Shown: piece after piece, positions 16,057 through 24,570 of the stretch
Position numbering within the stretch: position 1 is the first letter of the stretch
Layout: every line of letters begins with the position of its first letter
Source: Bacillus massiliigorillae
Lineage (GTDB): Bacteria; Bacillota; Bacilli; Bacillales; DSM-1321
DNA length: 64,000 nucleotides
Direction of reading: 5' to 3'
Assembly (NCBI RefSeq): GCF_000380245.2
Contig: NZ_HG428746.1
Location: 105,918-169,917, forward strand
Position numbers and translations under genes: made by a program
Notes under the pieces: generated by a model
Seen by the model: only the letters and a program-made list of their open reading frames with translations
The model's database searches: none
What the model was told of the DNA's origin: nothing

Positions 16057-16833
16057 TTACATTGCATGAATGGCTCCTGAACCTAAATAGGCTTCAATTA
16101 CTTTTGGATTTGTGCGAATGTCTTCTGGATTTCCTTCTGCGATTTTCACGCCATGGTCAAGCACAACGATATGTTCCGAAATCTCCATAACAAGCTTCAT
16201 ATCATGTTCTATTAAAAGAATGGTTACATCAAATTCATGTTTCATTTTTTTAATAATATCCGTCAATTCCTTCGTTTCTTTTGGATTCATCCCCGCCGCA
16301 GGTTCATCTAGCAATATCAACTTAGGCTTCGTCGCTAATGCACGCGCTATTTCAAGCTTTCTTTGTGCACCATAGCTTAAATTACATGCTTTTTCATTTA
16401 AAAGTGATGCAAGATCAAAATACTCAAGCAAACGATAGGCGAGTCTTTCTGCCTCCAACTCTTCTTTTTTCGTTTTGCGTAAATTCATGAGAATACTAAA
16501 TAAACCCGCTTGTAAATGTGTATGCATACCTACTAGCACATTTTCAATTACAGACATCTCAGCAAATAAACGAATGTTTTGAAACGTTCTAGCAATCCCT
16601 CTTTTTGATACTTCATGAGGCTTTAAACGTACAAGGGATTTTCCCTCTAGAGCAATCCCACCAGAAGTCGGCTGGTAAACACCTGTAATCATATTAAAGA
16701 AAGTAGTTTTCCCAGCTCCATTTGGTCCAATGACTGCTGTAATCGACCCTTTCTCTACATTCATCGTTACATCTTGATTCGCTGTTAATCCTCCAAATGT
16801 TTTCGTTAAGTTCGTTACTTCTAATAGTGACAT
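16057..16833 (-). CDS. livG: Branched-chain amino acid ABC transporter ATP-binding protein LivG
   Basis: ATPase of 258 residues with Walker A GPNGAGKTTFFNM (near 37), the LivG-specific RTFQNIRLF near 86, signature LSYGAQRKLEIARAL near 150 and Walker B LILLDEPAAGMNP. A long insert after the Q-loop (near 105-135) is typical of LivG. The ATG at 16833 has AGGAGG eight bases upstream; that site overlaps the livM stop codon, so the two genes are translationally coupled. Only 15 bp separate it from livF. Confidence 0.92.
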   Translation of the reverse strand: MSLLEVTNLTKTFGGLTANQDVTMNVEKGSITAVIGPNGAGKTTFFNMITGVYQPTSGGIALEGKSLVRLKPHEVSKRGIARTFQNIRLFAEMSVIENVLVGMHTHLQAGLFSILMNLRKTKKEELEAERLAYRLLEYFDLASLLNEKACNLSYGAQRKLEIARALATKPKLILLDEPAAGMNPKETKELTDIIKKMKHEFDVTILLIEHDMKLVMEISEHIVVLDHGVKIAEGNPEDIRTNPKVIEAYLGSGAIHAM

Positions 16834-16845
16834 GAAAGACACCTC

Positions 16846-18126
16846 CTATAACGGCATATTTTCCTGACTATTCGACACAGGTACTTGTTCATTTCGCTGA
16901 CCTTTTAATTCTGCTTCATTAAAGACTTTATTTTTCGCCGGAATTAACCCTTTCGGTCGATACAGGGCAAATATAATGAGTAAAGCACCGAATATGAAGC
17001 GCTGCATCTTCGCTGGTGATAGCGCATCTGGAATCGTTAATACACCATCTAAACTGAGTTGATTCACCCAATTTGTTAATTCGGTTAATACTTGCAAGTT
17101 TAGAATAGTCATAACTGCCGCACCAAGAATGACACCAGGAACACTACCCATTCCACCTAGAATAACCATAACTAGAATTGTGATGGATTCAAGCAATGTG
17201 AAACTAGTTGGATCAACAAAGGCCTGTTTCGCAGCAAAGACAACGCCCATCATGCCTGAAAATGATGCACCAATTGCAAAAGCCATCAGCTTCGTTCTCA
17301 CCAGTGGTATGCCCATGGATTGAGCCGCAATTTCATTTTCTCTTACCGCTTTCCATGAACGTCCTATTTTAGAATGTTCAAATCTACGAACTGTAAAAAT
17401 CGTAAAGATTAAAATGACCAACACAACAAAATAAAACTGATTGGGAAAAGTAAATTCGAGACCAAATAATTTTGGAGCCGTAACCGATGGAATCCCCATT
17501 GCTCCGCCCGTTATATTAACGGGACGATCTAAATTATTAAAAATAATGCGGATAATCTCACCAAATCCAAGCGTTACAATTGCTAAGTAATCACCTTTTA
17601 CACGCAATACAGGTATACCAAGCAAAACACCGAATAAAGCAGCTACTAAACAACCAATCACTAAGAAAATCCAAAAACTATTTCCATCTAACGGATAAGT
17701 CCCAAATGGCATAAAGTTTGCTGCTTGTGGAGTTGCAAATATACTATACGTATAAGCACCAACCGCAAAGAAAGCAACAAACCCTAAATCAAGAAGCCCT
17801 GCCATACCAACAACAATGTTCAGACCTAAAGCCATCGTGACATAAATCCCTACCATAGTGGCAACTTCCATATACGATTGGTAAGCAGCCCCGCCACTCG
17901 AAGCAAAAGGAATAAGAATAAATAATAATCCTCCACCGACCAACCATTTCACTAAATTTGATAGTTTCATATAATAAAGTAATAACAATGAAGAAAGTAA
18001 TAATAGAAAGGAGATAACCGATTTCTGTGACAAATAAAGCGAGGTAGATGTTATTGCTACAAACAAAATAAATAGAATTACCTGTGCATTTTTATTTTGC
18101 AAAAATAAAGACCATTTCTTCTTCAT
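16846..18126 (-). CDS. livM: Branched-chain amino acid ABC transporter permease LivM
   Basis: 426-residue inner-membrane permease with about ten helices. An N-terminal pair of extra helices precedes the conserved core, which includes GLNIVVGMAGLLDLGFVAFFAVGAY (near 102) and the EAA-type cytoplasmic loop GRSWKAVRENEIAAQSMGI (near 265). Start at 18126 chosen because AGG lies eight bases upstream; the GTG at 18135 and ATG at 18132 are too close. livH ends just before, with its TAG inside the ribosome-binding region. Confidence 0.92.
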   Translation of the reverse strand: MKKKWSLFLQNKNAQVILFILFVAITSTSLYLSQKSVISFLLLLSSLLLLYYMKLSNLVKWLVGGGLLFILIPFASSGGAAYQSYMEVATMVGIYVTMALGLNIVVGMAGLLDLGFVAFFAVGAYTYSIFATPQAANFMPFGTYPLDGNSFWIFLVIGCLVAALFGVLLGIPVLRVKGDYLAIVTLGFGEIIRIIFNNLDRPVNITGGAMGIPSVTAPKLFGLEFTFPNQFYFVVLVILIFTIFTVRRFEHSKIGRSWKAVRENEIAAQSMGIPLVRTKLMAFAIGASFSGMMGVVFAAKQAFVDPTSFTLLESITILVMVILGGMGSVPGVILGAAVMTILNLQVLTELTNWVNQLSLDGVLTIPDALSPAKMQRFIFGALLIIFALYRPKGLIPAKNKVFNEAELKGQRNEQVPVSNSQENMPL

Positions 18127-18135
18127 AGACATCAC

Positions 18136-19122
18136 CTATACTTTCTCAGCCACAGGTTTGCCTAACAAACCTTCTGGTCTAAAAATCAGTACAATTATCA
18201 AAATGGCAAAAGCAAATACATCTTTATATTCCGCACCGAAAACGCCACCTGTTAGTAAAGAAAGATTAGCAGAAGCGAACATTTCCATTAATCCCAAAAT
18301 CAATCCCCCAAGCATGGCACCACGTATATTACCAATCCCTCCAAGAACCGCAGCTGTAAAAGCTTTCAATCCTAGAATAAAACCAATATACGGATCAACC
18401 GTTCCATATTGAACAGCAAACAACACACCTGTTGCTCCACCTAATGCTGAACCAACAAAAAACGTAATAGAAATAACTTTATTCACATTTACTGACATTA
18501 ATGCAGCTGTATCACGATCAAGAGCAACGGCTCTCATAGCCATTCCCCATTTTGTTCTATTAACAAAGTAATCTAACGCAATCATCAAAATGACAGCTGT
18601 AACTAACACGATGATAAAGGATGACTTTATACTTGCATTATCAAAGACAGATAAAACAGCAGACGCTTCAATCTTAATTTGAGAGGTAAACAATGATGGA
18701 CCCGTTACAATATAATTCCCTTTTGTTAATTCAGCGATAAAACGTACCAAGTCTTGAAGAAGAAAAGAAATACCGATTGCAGTAATGAGCGGTATTAATT
18801 TAGGAGCATTCCGAAGTGGTCGATAAGCAACTCTTTCAATTCCCATTCCAAGTAACCCCGTTAAAACAGCAGTAACAAGTAAAACAAAAATTAACATGAC
18901 TATTGTAGGTAATGCTGATACCCAACCAATCCCGGTTAGAATAAGTAATAATGCCGTACCGATAAATGCGCCAGACATGAAGATCTCACCATGAGCAAAA
19001 TTGATTAATTCTAGTATTCCATAAACCATTGTATAACCAAGGGCAATAACAGCATATACCGTTCCAAGTGTAAGTCCATCTATTAAAACTTGTGGTAAAC
19101 TTTGCAATATCTCTTGAAACAT
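18136..19122 (-). CDS. livH: Branched-chain amino acid ABC transporter permease LivH
   Basis: 328-residue permease with about eight helices. LGTVYAVIALGYTMVYGILELINFAHGEIFMSGAF near residue 18 is the LivH hallmark, and WGMAMRAVALDRDTAALMSVNVNKV near 190 is the cytoplasmic coupling loop. It pairs with LivM to form the membrane channel for leucine, isoleucine, valine or a related amide substrate. A terminator-like hairpin between livK and livH probably lowers expression of livHMGF relative to the binding protein. Confidence 0.92.
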   Translation of the reverse strand: MFQEILQSLPQVLIDGLTLGTVYAVIALGYTMVYGILELINFAHGEIFMSGAFIGTALLLILTGIGWVSALPTIVMLIFVLLVTAVLTGLLGMGIERVAYRPLRNAPKLIPLITAIGISFLLQDLVRFIAELTKGNYIVTGPSLFTSQIKIEASAVLSVFDNASIKSSFIIVLVTAVILMIALDYFVNRTKWGMAMRAVALDRDTAALMSVNVNKVISITFFVGSALGGATGVLFAVQYGTVDPYIGFILGLKAFTAAVLGGIGNIRGAMLGGLILGLMEMFASANLSLLTGGVFGAEYKDVFAFAILIIVLIFRPEGLLGKPVAEKV

Positions 19123-19221
19123 TCCATCCTCTCCTTACACATTTCTTTATCCCGTTCAAACTAGCGCTAAGACCTCGATTGATTCAACTTTTGCCCTACT
19201 AAGCAAAGTTTCATTTTATAA

Positions 19222-19264
19222 GAAAAAGGAGTTGGTATACTCTTCAACACCAACACCTTTTTTC
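19222..19264 (-). terminator. Intercistronic terminator/attenuating hairpin livK-livH
   Basis: On the minus strand, GGTGTTGGT ... ACCAACTCC is followed by TTTTTCTT directly after the livK stop. Partial termination here would give excess binding protein, a common arrangement for ABC importers. Confidence 0.7.
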
Positions 19265-19271
19265 CAACCAT

Positions 19272-20477
19272 TTATTTTCGACTAACTTCTCCTTCAAATA
19301 CTGCTGGATAGCTTACTTTGTCAAATTTATAGAGATAAATCTTCGCATGCTCATTATCTCCTTTATCATTGAATGAAACTTCAGTAAGTGCTCCTTTATA
19401 ATCTGAAATTGAACGAACAGCTTCTGCTACCTTTTCTTTTTCAGGTATTTTTCCACCATTGTCAGCAATTGATTTTTCAATACCTGCAAGGAGAGCGCCC
19501 ATTGAGTCATAACCATAAATAGAGAAAGATTCTGGTTTCTTTTTAAACTTCGATTCATATGTCTTTACGAATTGTTGAGCTGTTTCTGTTTTCGAACTGT
19601 CACCCGCTACAGACGTAATAAATGTATTCTTAACCGCTTCTCCTGCAATATCAACAAGACCTGACGAATCCATTCCATCGCCACCCATGATCGGTACATC
19701 AATACCTTTCTCGCGAGCCTGCTTAATAATTAATCCGCCTTCTGCATATAGACCGCCAAAATAAAGTAAATCTGGTTTCTTAGAAAGTACTTGGTTAATA
19801 ACACCATTAAAATCTTTTTCACCAATCGTAATACCTTCATATCCTACAATCGTTGCTCCTTGGTCTTCAGCAGCTTTCTTAAATGCATCTGCCAGACCTG
19901 AGCCATAAGCTGTTTTATCTTGAATAATAAAGATTTTCTTCGCTCCTAATTTTGTAATCGCATATTCTGCACCAGCAGGACCTTGGAAATCATCGCGGCC
20001 ACAAATGCGGTTCACTGTTTTCAGACCACGCTCGGTTACTTCAACAGCTGTATTAGCTGGCGATACCATTGGTATTTTGTATTTCTCGTATACTTCCGAT
20101 GATGGAATTGCAACACCTGAATTAAAGTGACCTACAACCCCATACACTTCTTTATCTGCTCCAATTAAGTTGGCGTTAGAAACACCTTTCTTAGGATCGC
20201 CTTGATCGTCATACGGTTGCAGCTGCAACTTATACCCTAACTTCTCAAACTTTGCTTTTTCCTCTTCCAATTTCAACTGAGCACCAAGCTTGATTGCCTC
20301 ACCTATATTGGCACTTCCGCCAGAAAGCGGTGATTGCGTTGCAATTTTAATGACATTACTACCGCTTCCACTATCTTTGTCTTCTTCTTTTGACGTACTA
20401 GTGGATGAGCATCCTGCCATTAATCCGATGGCTAAAGAGCTCGATAATAAGAAAGAAAATGCCTTTTTCCACTTCAT
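19272..20477 (-). CDS. livK: Branched-chain amino acid ABC transporter substrate-binding lipoprotein LivK
   Basis: 401-residue extracellular lipoprotein. The signal peptide (MKWKKAFSFLLSSSLAIGL) ends in lipobox LMAGC, so Cys22 is lipidated; a Ser/Asp-rich linker follows. The mature part is a periplasmic-binding-protein type I fold: IKIATQSPLSGG, VYGVVGHFNSGVAIPSSEVY, VSPANTA, IFIIQDKTAYGSGLA. Family substrates are Leu/Ile/Val and also amides or urea, so exact specificity is open. First gene of livKHMGF, diverging from tnrA with a perfect TnrA box in between. Confidence 0.9.
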   Translation of the reverse strand: MKWKKAFSFLLSSSLAIGLMAGCSSTSTSKEEDKDSGSGSNVIKIATQSPLSGGSANIGEAIKLGAQLKLEEEKAKFEKLGYKLQLQPYDDQGDPKKGVSNANLIGADKEVYGVVGHFNSGVAIPSSEVYEKYKIPMVSPANTAVEVTERGLKTVNRICGRDDFQGPAGAEYAITKLGAKKIFIIQDKTAYGSGLADAFKKAAEDQGATIVGYEGITIGEKDFNGVINQVLSKKPDLLYFGGLYAEGGLIIKQAREKGIDVPIMGGDGMDSSGLVDIAGEAVKNTFITSVAGDSSKTETAQQFVKTYESKFKKKPESFSIYGYDSMGALLAGIEKSIADNGGKIPEKEKVAEAVRSISDYKGALTEVSFNDKGDNEHAKIYLYKFDKVSYPAVFEGEVSRK

Positions 20478-20638
20478 AGAAATCCCCCTAAAATTTTTTT
20501 AGTAGTTTCCTTACTCTCGTTGTCAAAGCCAGATTTATTTCAGTATATTGTTTAATAGGTAAAAGGACAGCATCCTTGTAAGATGTTCTAACATACTTTT
20601 TATATTTCGAGTTTTTCCGCTATTTTCACCGCAAAAAA

Positions 20639-20655
20639 TGTCAATAAATATAACA
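20639..20655. promoter_or_regulatory. TnrA/GlnR box between livK and tnrA
   Basis: TGTCA-ATAAATA-TAACA matches the TnrA/GlnR consensus TGTNA-N7-TNACA exactly. It lies 162 bp from the livK start and 144 bp from the tnrA start, so it can serve either promoter. A weaker second site, TGTAA-AATAAAG-TAAAA, is at 20697-20713. TnrA autoactivation and control of amino acid uptake are known in Bacillus subtilis. Confidence 0.85.
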
Positions 20656-20798
20656 TTATTTTACGTTTTTTTAGTTGTACAACCTCCAAAAAGAACTGTA
20701 AAATAAAGTAAAACTCCCATTAATGAGTTCTTTTTACATACTAGACGAAATTTTAACGTGGTAAATAAAACTGTAAGATAAAAGAGGTGGACACTTCC

Positions 20799-21122
20799 AT
20801 GTCATGGATTGATGGCTCTTACAAAGATAAGAAGGTTATGTCGATAGGAACTGTAAAAGAATTAACGGGGTTATCGGAAAGACAAATTCGTTACTATGAA
20901 GAAAGAAAACTAATCTTCCCCGAACGATCAAAGACCGGAATTAGAAAGTATTCATTTATAGATATTGAACTACTTGTTATGATTTCAAACAAAATTGAAG
21001 AAGGCGTTTGGACAAATGAAATAAAAAAAGAATTAAAGTATCGAGATCAACAGCCGTTAACGAATAAAGAAATCCGCAACTCCATGTTAAAAGGACAACT
21101 CAATGTACAATTCAATGTATAA
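20799..21122 (+). CDS. tnrA: Nitrogen-responsive MerR-family regulator TnrA
   Basis: 107-residue MerR-family protein with a SIGTVKELTGLSERQIRYYEERKLIFPERS helix-turn-helix (near 16-45) as in TnrA and GlnR. The C-terminus NSMLKGQLNVQFNV matches the short TnrA tail that binds feedback-inhibited glutamine synthetase; GlnR has a different, longer tail. The ATG at 20799 has AGAGGTGG eight bases upstream; the in-frame GTG at 20787 is part of that site. TnrA activates or represses nitrogen genes under nitrogen limitation. It diverges from livKHMGF with a perfect TnrA box in the gap. Confidence 0.9.
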   Translation: MSWIDGSYKDKKVMSIGTVKELTGLSERQIRYYEERKLIFPERSKTGIRKYSFIDIELLVMISNKIEEGVWTNEIKKELKYRDQQPLTNKEIRNSMLKGQLNVQFNV

Positions 21123-21242
21123 CACTCCTACTATTATTCTCCTAACAATCTTTCTCTAGAGTAAACATACTTATTTTTATATCCTCTTAGACTATAAACA
21201 CAAACTATTCTCCACCCTATATAGAAGCAGCCAAAATATCAT

Positions 21243-21291
21243 AAAAAAACGTTCAACAGGTGATTGTTCGTCACATGCTGAACGTTTTTTA
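21243..21291. terminator. Bidirectional terminator (tnrA / acyl-CoA ligase)
   Basis: Stem AAAAAACGTTCA ... TGAACGTTTTTT with an inner GGTGA/TCAC pairing between convergent genes. Confidence 0.88.
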
Positions 21292-21327
21292 CTGCTATTG
21301 CTCATCCTATAACATCGATACTCAGAA

Positions 21328-22890
21328 TTAAATCTCTCTTAATTCTACACGACGAATTTTCCCTGATGATGTTTTTGGAAGCTCATCGATAAATTCAATA
21401 CTTCTCGGATATTTATATGGCGCCGTTAATTTCTTAACATGCTTTTGGAGCGTTGAAATTAACTGTTTATCAAAGCGATTAACACCTTCTTTTAACACTA
21501 CAAATGCCTTGACGATATGTCCGCGTACTTCATCTGGACTTGCCACTACTGCACATTCCTTTACGGTAGGATGTTTGATTAAAGCATCCTCAACTTCAAA
21601 TGGTCCAATTGTATAACCAGAGCTTATAATAATATCATCGCTACGTCCTTCAAACCAAAAATACCCTTCATCATCTTTTTTTGCTTGATCGCCCGTTATA
21701 TAATAATCCCCTCTAAATTGCATAGCCGTTCTTTCTGGGTCTTTATAATACTGTTTAAAAAGAGCTGGTGAACTAACATGAACAGCTATATCGCCAACTT
21801 CTCCTATTTCACAAACCTCATTGTTTTCATTTAATATTTCTACGATATTACCTGGAGTTGGTTTGCCCATTGAACCAGGCTTTATCTCCATACCTTTCGT
21901 AACACCAATCAATAATGTACTTTCTGTTTGCCCATAGCCATCTCGTACTGTTACATTGAAATGTTTTCGGAAAATATCCATCACTTCTCTATTCAAAGGT
22001 TCTCCTGCCGAAACAGCACTATGAAGCTTCTCTAAACAGTATTGGTCCAAATTCTCTTCCTTTGCCATTAAGCGATATTCTGTTGGTGTACAGCATAATA
22101 CATTGATTTGATATTTTTGTAAAAGCTCTAGAAACTTCTTCGGATTAAATCTACCATTATAAACAAATCCCGTTGCTCCCGTTCCTAACACGGATAGAAA
22201 TGGACTCCAAACCCATTTCTGCCATCCAGGCGCTGCGGTTGCCCATACAAGATCTTGCTCTCCAATACAAAGCCAATTGACAGCCGCTGTTCTCAAATGC
22301 GCATACGCCCATGCGTGTGTATGAACAGCCGCTTTCGGTTTGCCAGTTGTTCCAGATGTATAAGAAAGAAATGCCATATCATCTCTCATTGTTTCCACGA
22401 CTTTCATTTCTTCACTAGCAGGTAGCATTGCTTCTTCTAAAGATATCCATCCATCTTTACTTCCACCTATGCTATATTTCAATAAGCCTTGAGCTTCTGG
22501 TATCGCATCTATCTCTTCTAAAAAATCCGCATAACAAATAACAGCTTTTACATTGCCGTGAACCACACGATACTGTAAATCTGTTGCCTTTAACATTTCT
22601 GAGCATGGAATAATAACTAAACCCGCTTTTAATGCTGCTATATATACTTGATACGCCATAATCACTCTCGGAACAATGATCATGATTGCGTCTCCTTTAT
22701 GTAAACCCATTTCACAAAATACATTTCCTAATTTGTTTGAAGCTTTTATCAATGCATCATATGTTATTTCTTTCGTTTCACCAGCTTCATTTTCCCACTT
22801 AATTGCTACTTTGTTCAATTGATTAGAGTGCTTCTCGATTTCATTAACCAAATTGTAATGCAACGGTGCTATTAATTCTTCTCTTTTCAT
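21328..22890 (-). CDS. Acyl-CoA synthetase (AMP-forming, YtcI/AcsM-like)
   Basis: 520-residue adenylate-forming enzyme that activates a carboxylic acid to its CoA thioester through an acyl-AMP. Motifs in order: P-loop SYTSGTTGKPKAAVHTH (near 175), DGYGQTESTLL (A5, near 328), FWFEGRSDDIIISSGYTIGPFEVE (A7-A8 hinge, near 412) and the catalytic lysine in PKTSSGKIRR (near 508). It resembles medium-chain and YtcI-type ligases more than acetyl-CoA synthetase. AGGAGG precedes the ATG. The gene stands alone; a 29-bp perfect palindrome lies about 120 bp upstream and could be its operator. Acid substrate not determinable. Confidence 0.88.
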   Translation of the reverse strand: MKREELIAPLHYNLVNEIEKHSNQLNKVAIKWENEAGETKEITYDALIKASNKLGNVFCEMGLHKGDAIMIIVPRVIMAYQVYIAALKAGLVIIPCSEMLKATDLQYRVVHGNVKAVICYADFLEEIDAIPEAQGLLKYSIGGSKDGWISLEEAMLPASEEMKVVETMRDDMAFLSYTSGTTGKPKAAVHTHAWAYAHLRTAAVNWLCIGEQDLVWATAAPGWQKWVWSPFLSVLGTGATGFVYNGRFNPKKFLELLQKYQINVLCCTPTEYRLMAKEENLDQYCLEKLHSAVSAGEPLNREVMDIFRKHFNVTVRDGYGQTESTLLIGVTKGMEIKPGSMGKPTPGNIVEILNENNEVCEIGEVGDIAVHVSSPALFKQYYKDPERTAMQFRGDYYITGDQAKKDDEGYFWFEGRSDDIIISSGYTIGPFEVEDALIKHPTVKECAVVASPDEVRGHIVKAFVVLKEGVNRFDKQLISTLQKHVKKLTAPYKYPRSIEFIDELPKTSSGKIRRVELREI

Positions 22891-23550
22891 CCTTTTGCCT
22901 CCTAAGTATTCCCCGAGCAGTTGAAAAATTCCGTCTTTTCAAACTGTGAATTAACGTAGATGTAAACAAATAGATTACAAGAACATTAACACTTGTCTTT
23001 AGTAACTGGTCTTAATTATAGGTTATAAATCTATAATTAACAATAAAAAATACTTTTCATTATATATGGTTTCAAAATTTTTTCATATTTTAACGAAGCC
23101 AAACATTTCTTTCATCTTCCCCAACATACGCTTTGCTCACGTTCATACATATAAGTAAAATTGACTACACTCCAATACCAATATAAACAAAAACTATTTT
23201 ATCAAAATAGCATAACTCTTCTTGAACAATGATATCACCAATCTCTGATATGCTTAAATAAAAAGTAAAAAATAGCAATTACCTCCTAAATTACTACTCT
23301 AGCCAATTATCTAAGTAACTAAACTAGTAATTACTTGTTATTTTACAAGAATATTCAGATTATGTTTTTTTCGAGTCAGATTTCTTTCTTTTTTCCTACA
23401 TTAGATTTAGACTAAAAGTAGGGATACAAAGGGAGATTCACTAATAGTATTCGATGGGAAAAGCAGTTTTAACCTATTATAGCCTCTTATAAAGGCGCTA
23501 TATTAAGTTTTTACAATATTCAAAAAGTATAACAAAGGGGATGTTTTTAA
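22891..23550. other. 660-bp AT-rich intergenic region
   Basis: Divergent promoter region between the acyl-CoA ligase and the SDR gene. It holds a perfect inverted repeat at 23012-23040 and a short hairpin TATAGC ... GCTATA near 23478-23503, upstream of the SDR gene. A possible 38-codon minus ORF (23165-23278, TTG start) has a cramped ribosome-binding site and is not accepted. I see no other coding evidence. Confidence 0.6.
23012..23040. promoter_or_regulatory. Perfect 10-bp inverted repeat, candidate operator
   Basis: TTAATTATAG - 9 bp - CTATAATTAA, centred about 135 bp upstream of the acyl-CoA ligase start. It is AT-rich and lacks a T-tract, so it is a protein-binding palindrome rather than a terminator. 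Binding protein unknown; no regulator is adjacent. Confidence 0.5.
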
Positions 23551-24285
23551 ATGGGTCGTTTAGAAAATAAAGTTGCTATTATTACTGGTGGAGCATCAGG
23601 GATGGGTGCTGCCATGGCTAAATTATTTGCTGGTGAAGGCGCAACAGTTATCGCTGCAGATATTAACGAAGCAAACTTAGCAAAAATCGCTGAATTAGAC
23701 AACGTTGAAGGGATGAAATTAGACGTTTCTAATGATGAAAACTGGGCTGAGTTAACAAAAGCGGTTGTAGATAAATATGGTCGCATCGATATCCTAATCA
23801 ACAATGCTGGTATCTCATCTGAAAAAACACCAGATCAAATCACTGATGCTGATTGGGCATTGTTACACAAAATCAATTCATATGGTCCATTCTTGGGCAT
23901 CAAACATGTTTCTAAATATATGAAAGAAGCTGGTCACGGTTCTATCGTAAATACTTCTTCATACACTGCTATTATTGGATCCGGTTTCAACCACTATTCT
24001 GCATCTAAAGGTTCATTACGTGCAATCGCTCGTGCAGCTGCTGCAGAATTAGGTAAATTCAATATTCGTGTAAACACTGTATTCCCAGGTGTAATCGAAA
24101 CACCAATGACTGCAAACCTTACACAATATAAAGAAGCAATGGCAATGCTAGTACGTGCTACTCCAATGCAACGTCTAGGTAAACCAGAAGAAGTAGCAAA
24201 TGCTATTCTATTCTTAGCTTCAGACGAAGCATCATACATTACTGGTGGCGAACTAGTAATCGATGGTGGATATTCAGCACAATAA
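23551..24285 (+). CDS. Short-chain dehydrogenase/reductase (classical SDR)
   Basis: 244-residue NAD(P)-dependent oxidoreductase with the Rossmann motif TGGASGMG (TGxxxGxG, near 12), NNAG (near 85), catalytic Ser in IVNTSSYT (near 135), YSASK (Tyr/Lys near 148-152) and the C-terminal ASYITGGELVIDGGYSAQ. An Asp after the second beta strand (ADI) suggests NAD+ preference. Relatives are annotated as glucose 1-dehydrogenase or hydroxysteroid dehydrogenase, so substrate is uncertain. GGGGAT lies before the ATG. It is monocistronic with a strong terminator. Codon use is smooth and biased toward common codons, hinting at high expression. Confidence 0.88.
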   Translation: MGRLENKVAIITGGASGMGAAMAKLFAGEGATVIAADINEANLAKIAELDNVEGMKLDVSNDENWAELTKAVVDKYGRIDILINNAGISSEKTPDQITDADWALLHKINSYGPFLGIKHVSKYMKEAGHGSIVNTSSYTAIIGSGFNHYSASKGSLRAIARAAAAELGKFNIRVNTVFPGVIETPMTANLTQYKEAMAMLVRATPMQRLGKPEEVANAILFLASDEASYITGGELVIDGGYSAQ

Positions 24286-24297
24286 TCTCTTTACCAA

Positions 24298-24344
24298 ACA
24301 AGGCATCCCAAACGTAATTTCAATTACGTTTGGGATGCCTTTTA
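24298..24344 (+). terminator. Terminator of the SDR gene
   Basis: Very long perfect stem AAGGCATCCCAAACGTAATT pairing with its complement around a short TC-containing loop, followed by TTTT. Confidence 0.92.
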
Positions 24345-24570
24345 CTCTGTATAGCCCCTTTTTGATAATCGAAGCACAGTTCAAAACATAGCCACTTAAA
24401 CTGATTCCATTCTCTCATTATTAATTATAGAAAACACCGTTTTTCCTTTACATTTTCCCTCTCAAGCTCTAAAACTATAAAAATATACTTTTTTTGTTAA
24501 AATAAGCACTAAAGGAAAGATATACCTTCCTATATACAAGATACATTTACTGGATGGGAGATGAATCGTC

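Noticed and set aside
23165..23278. Possible 38-codon minus ORF after AGGAGG in the 22.9-23.5 kb gap
   Set aside because: Only 3 nt separate the site from a TTG codon, and the product is low-complexity and hydrophobic with no support.
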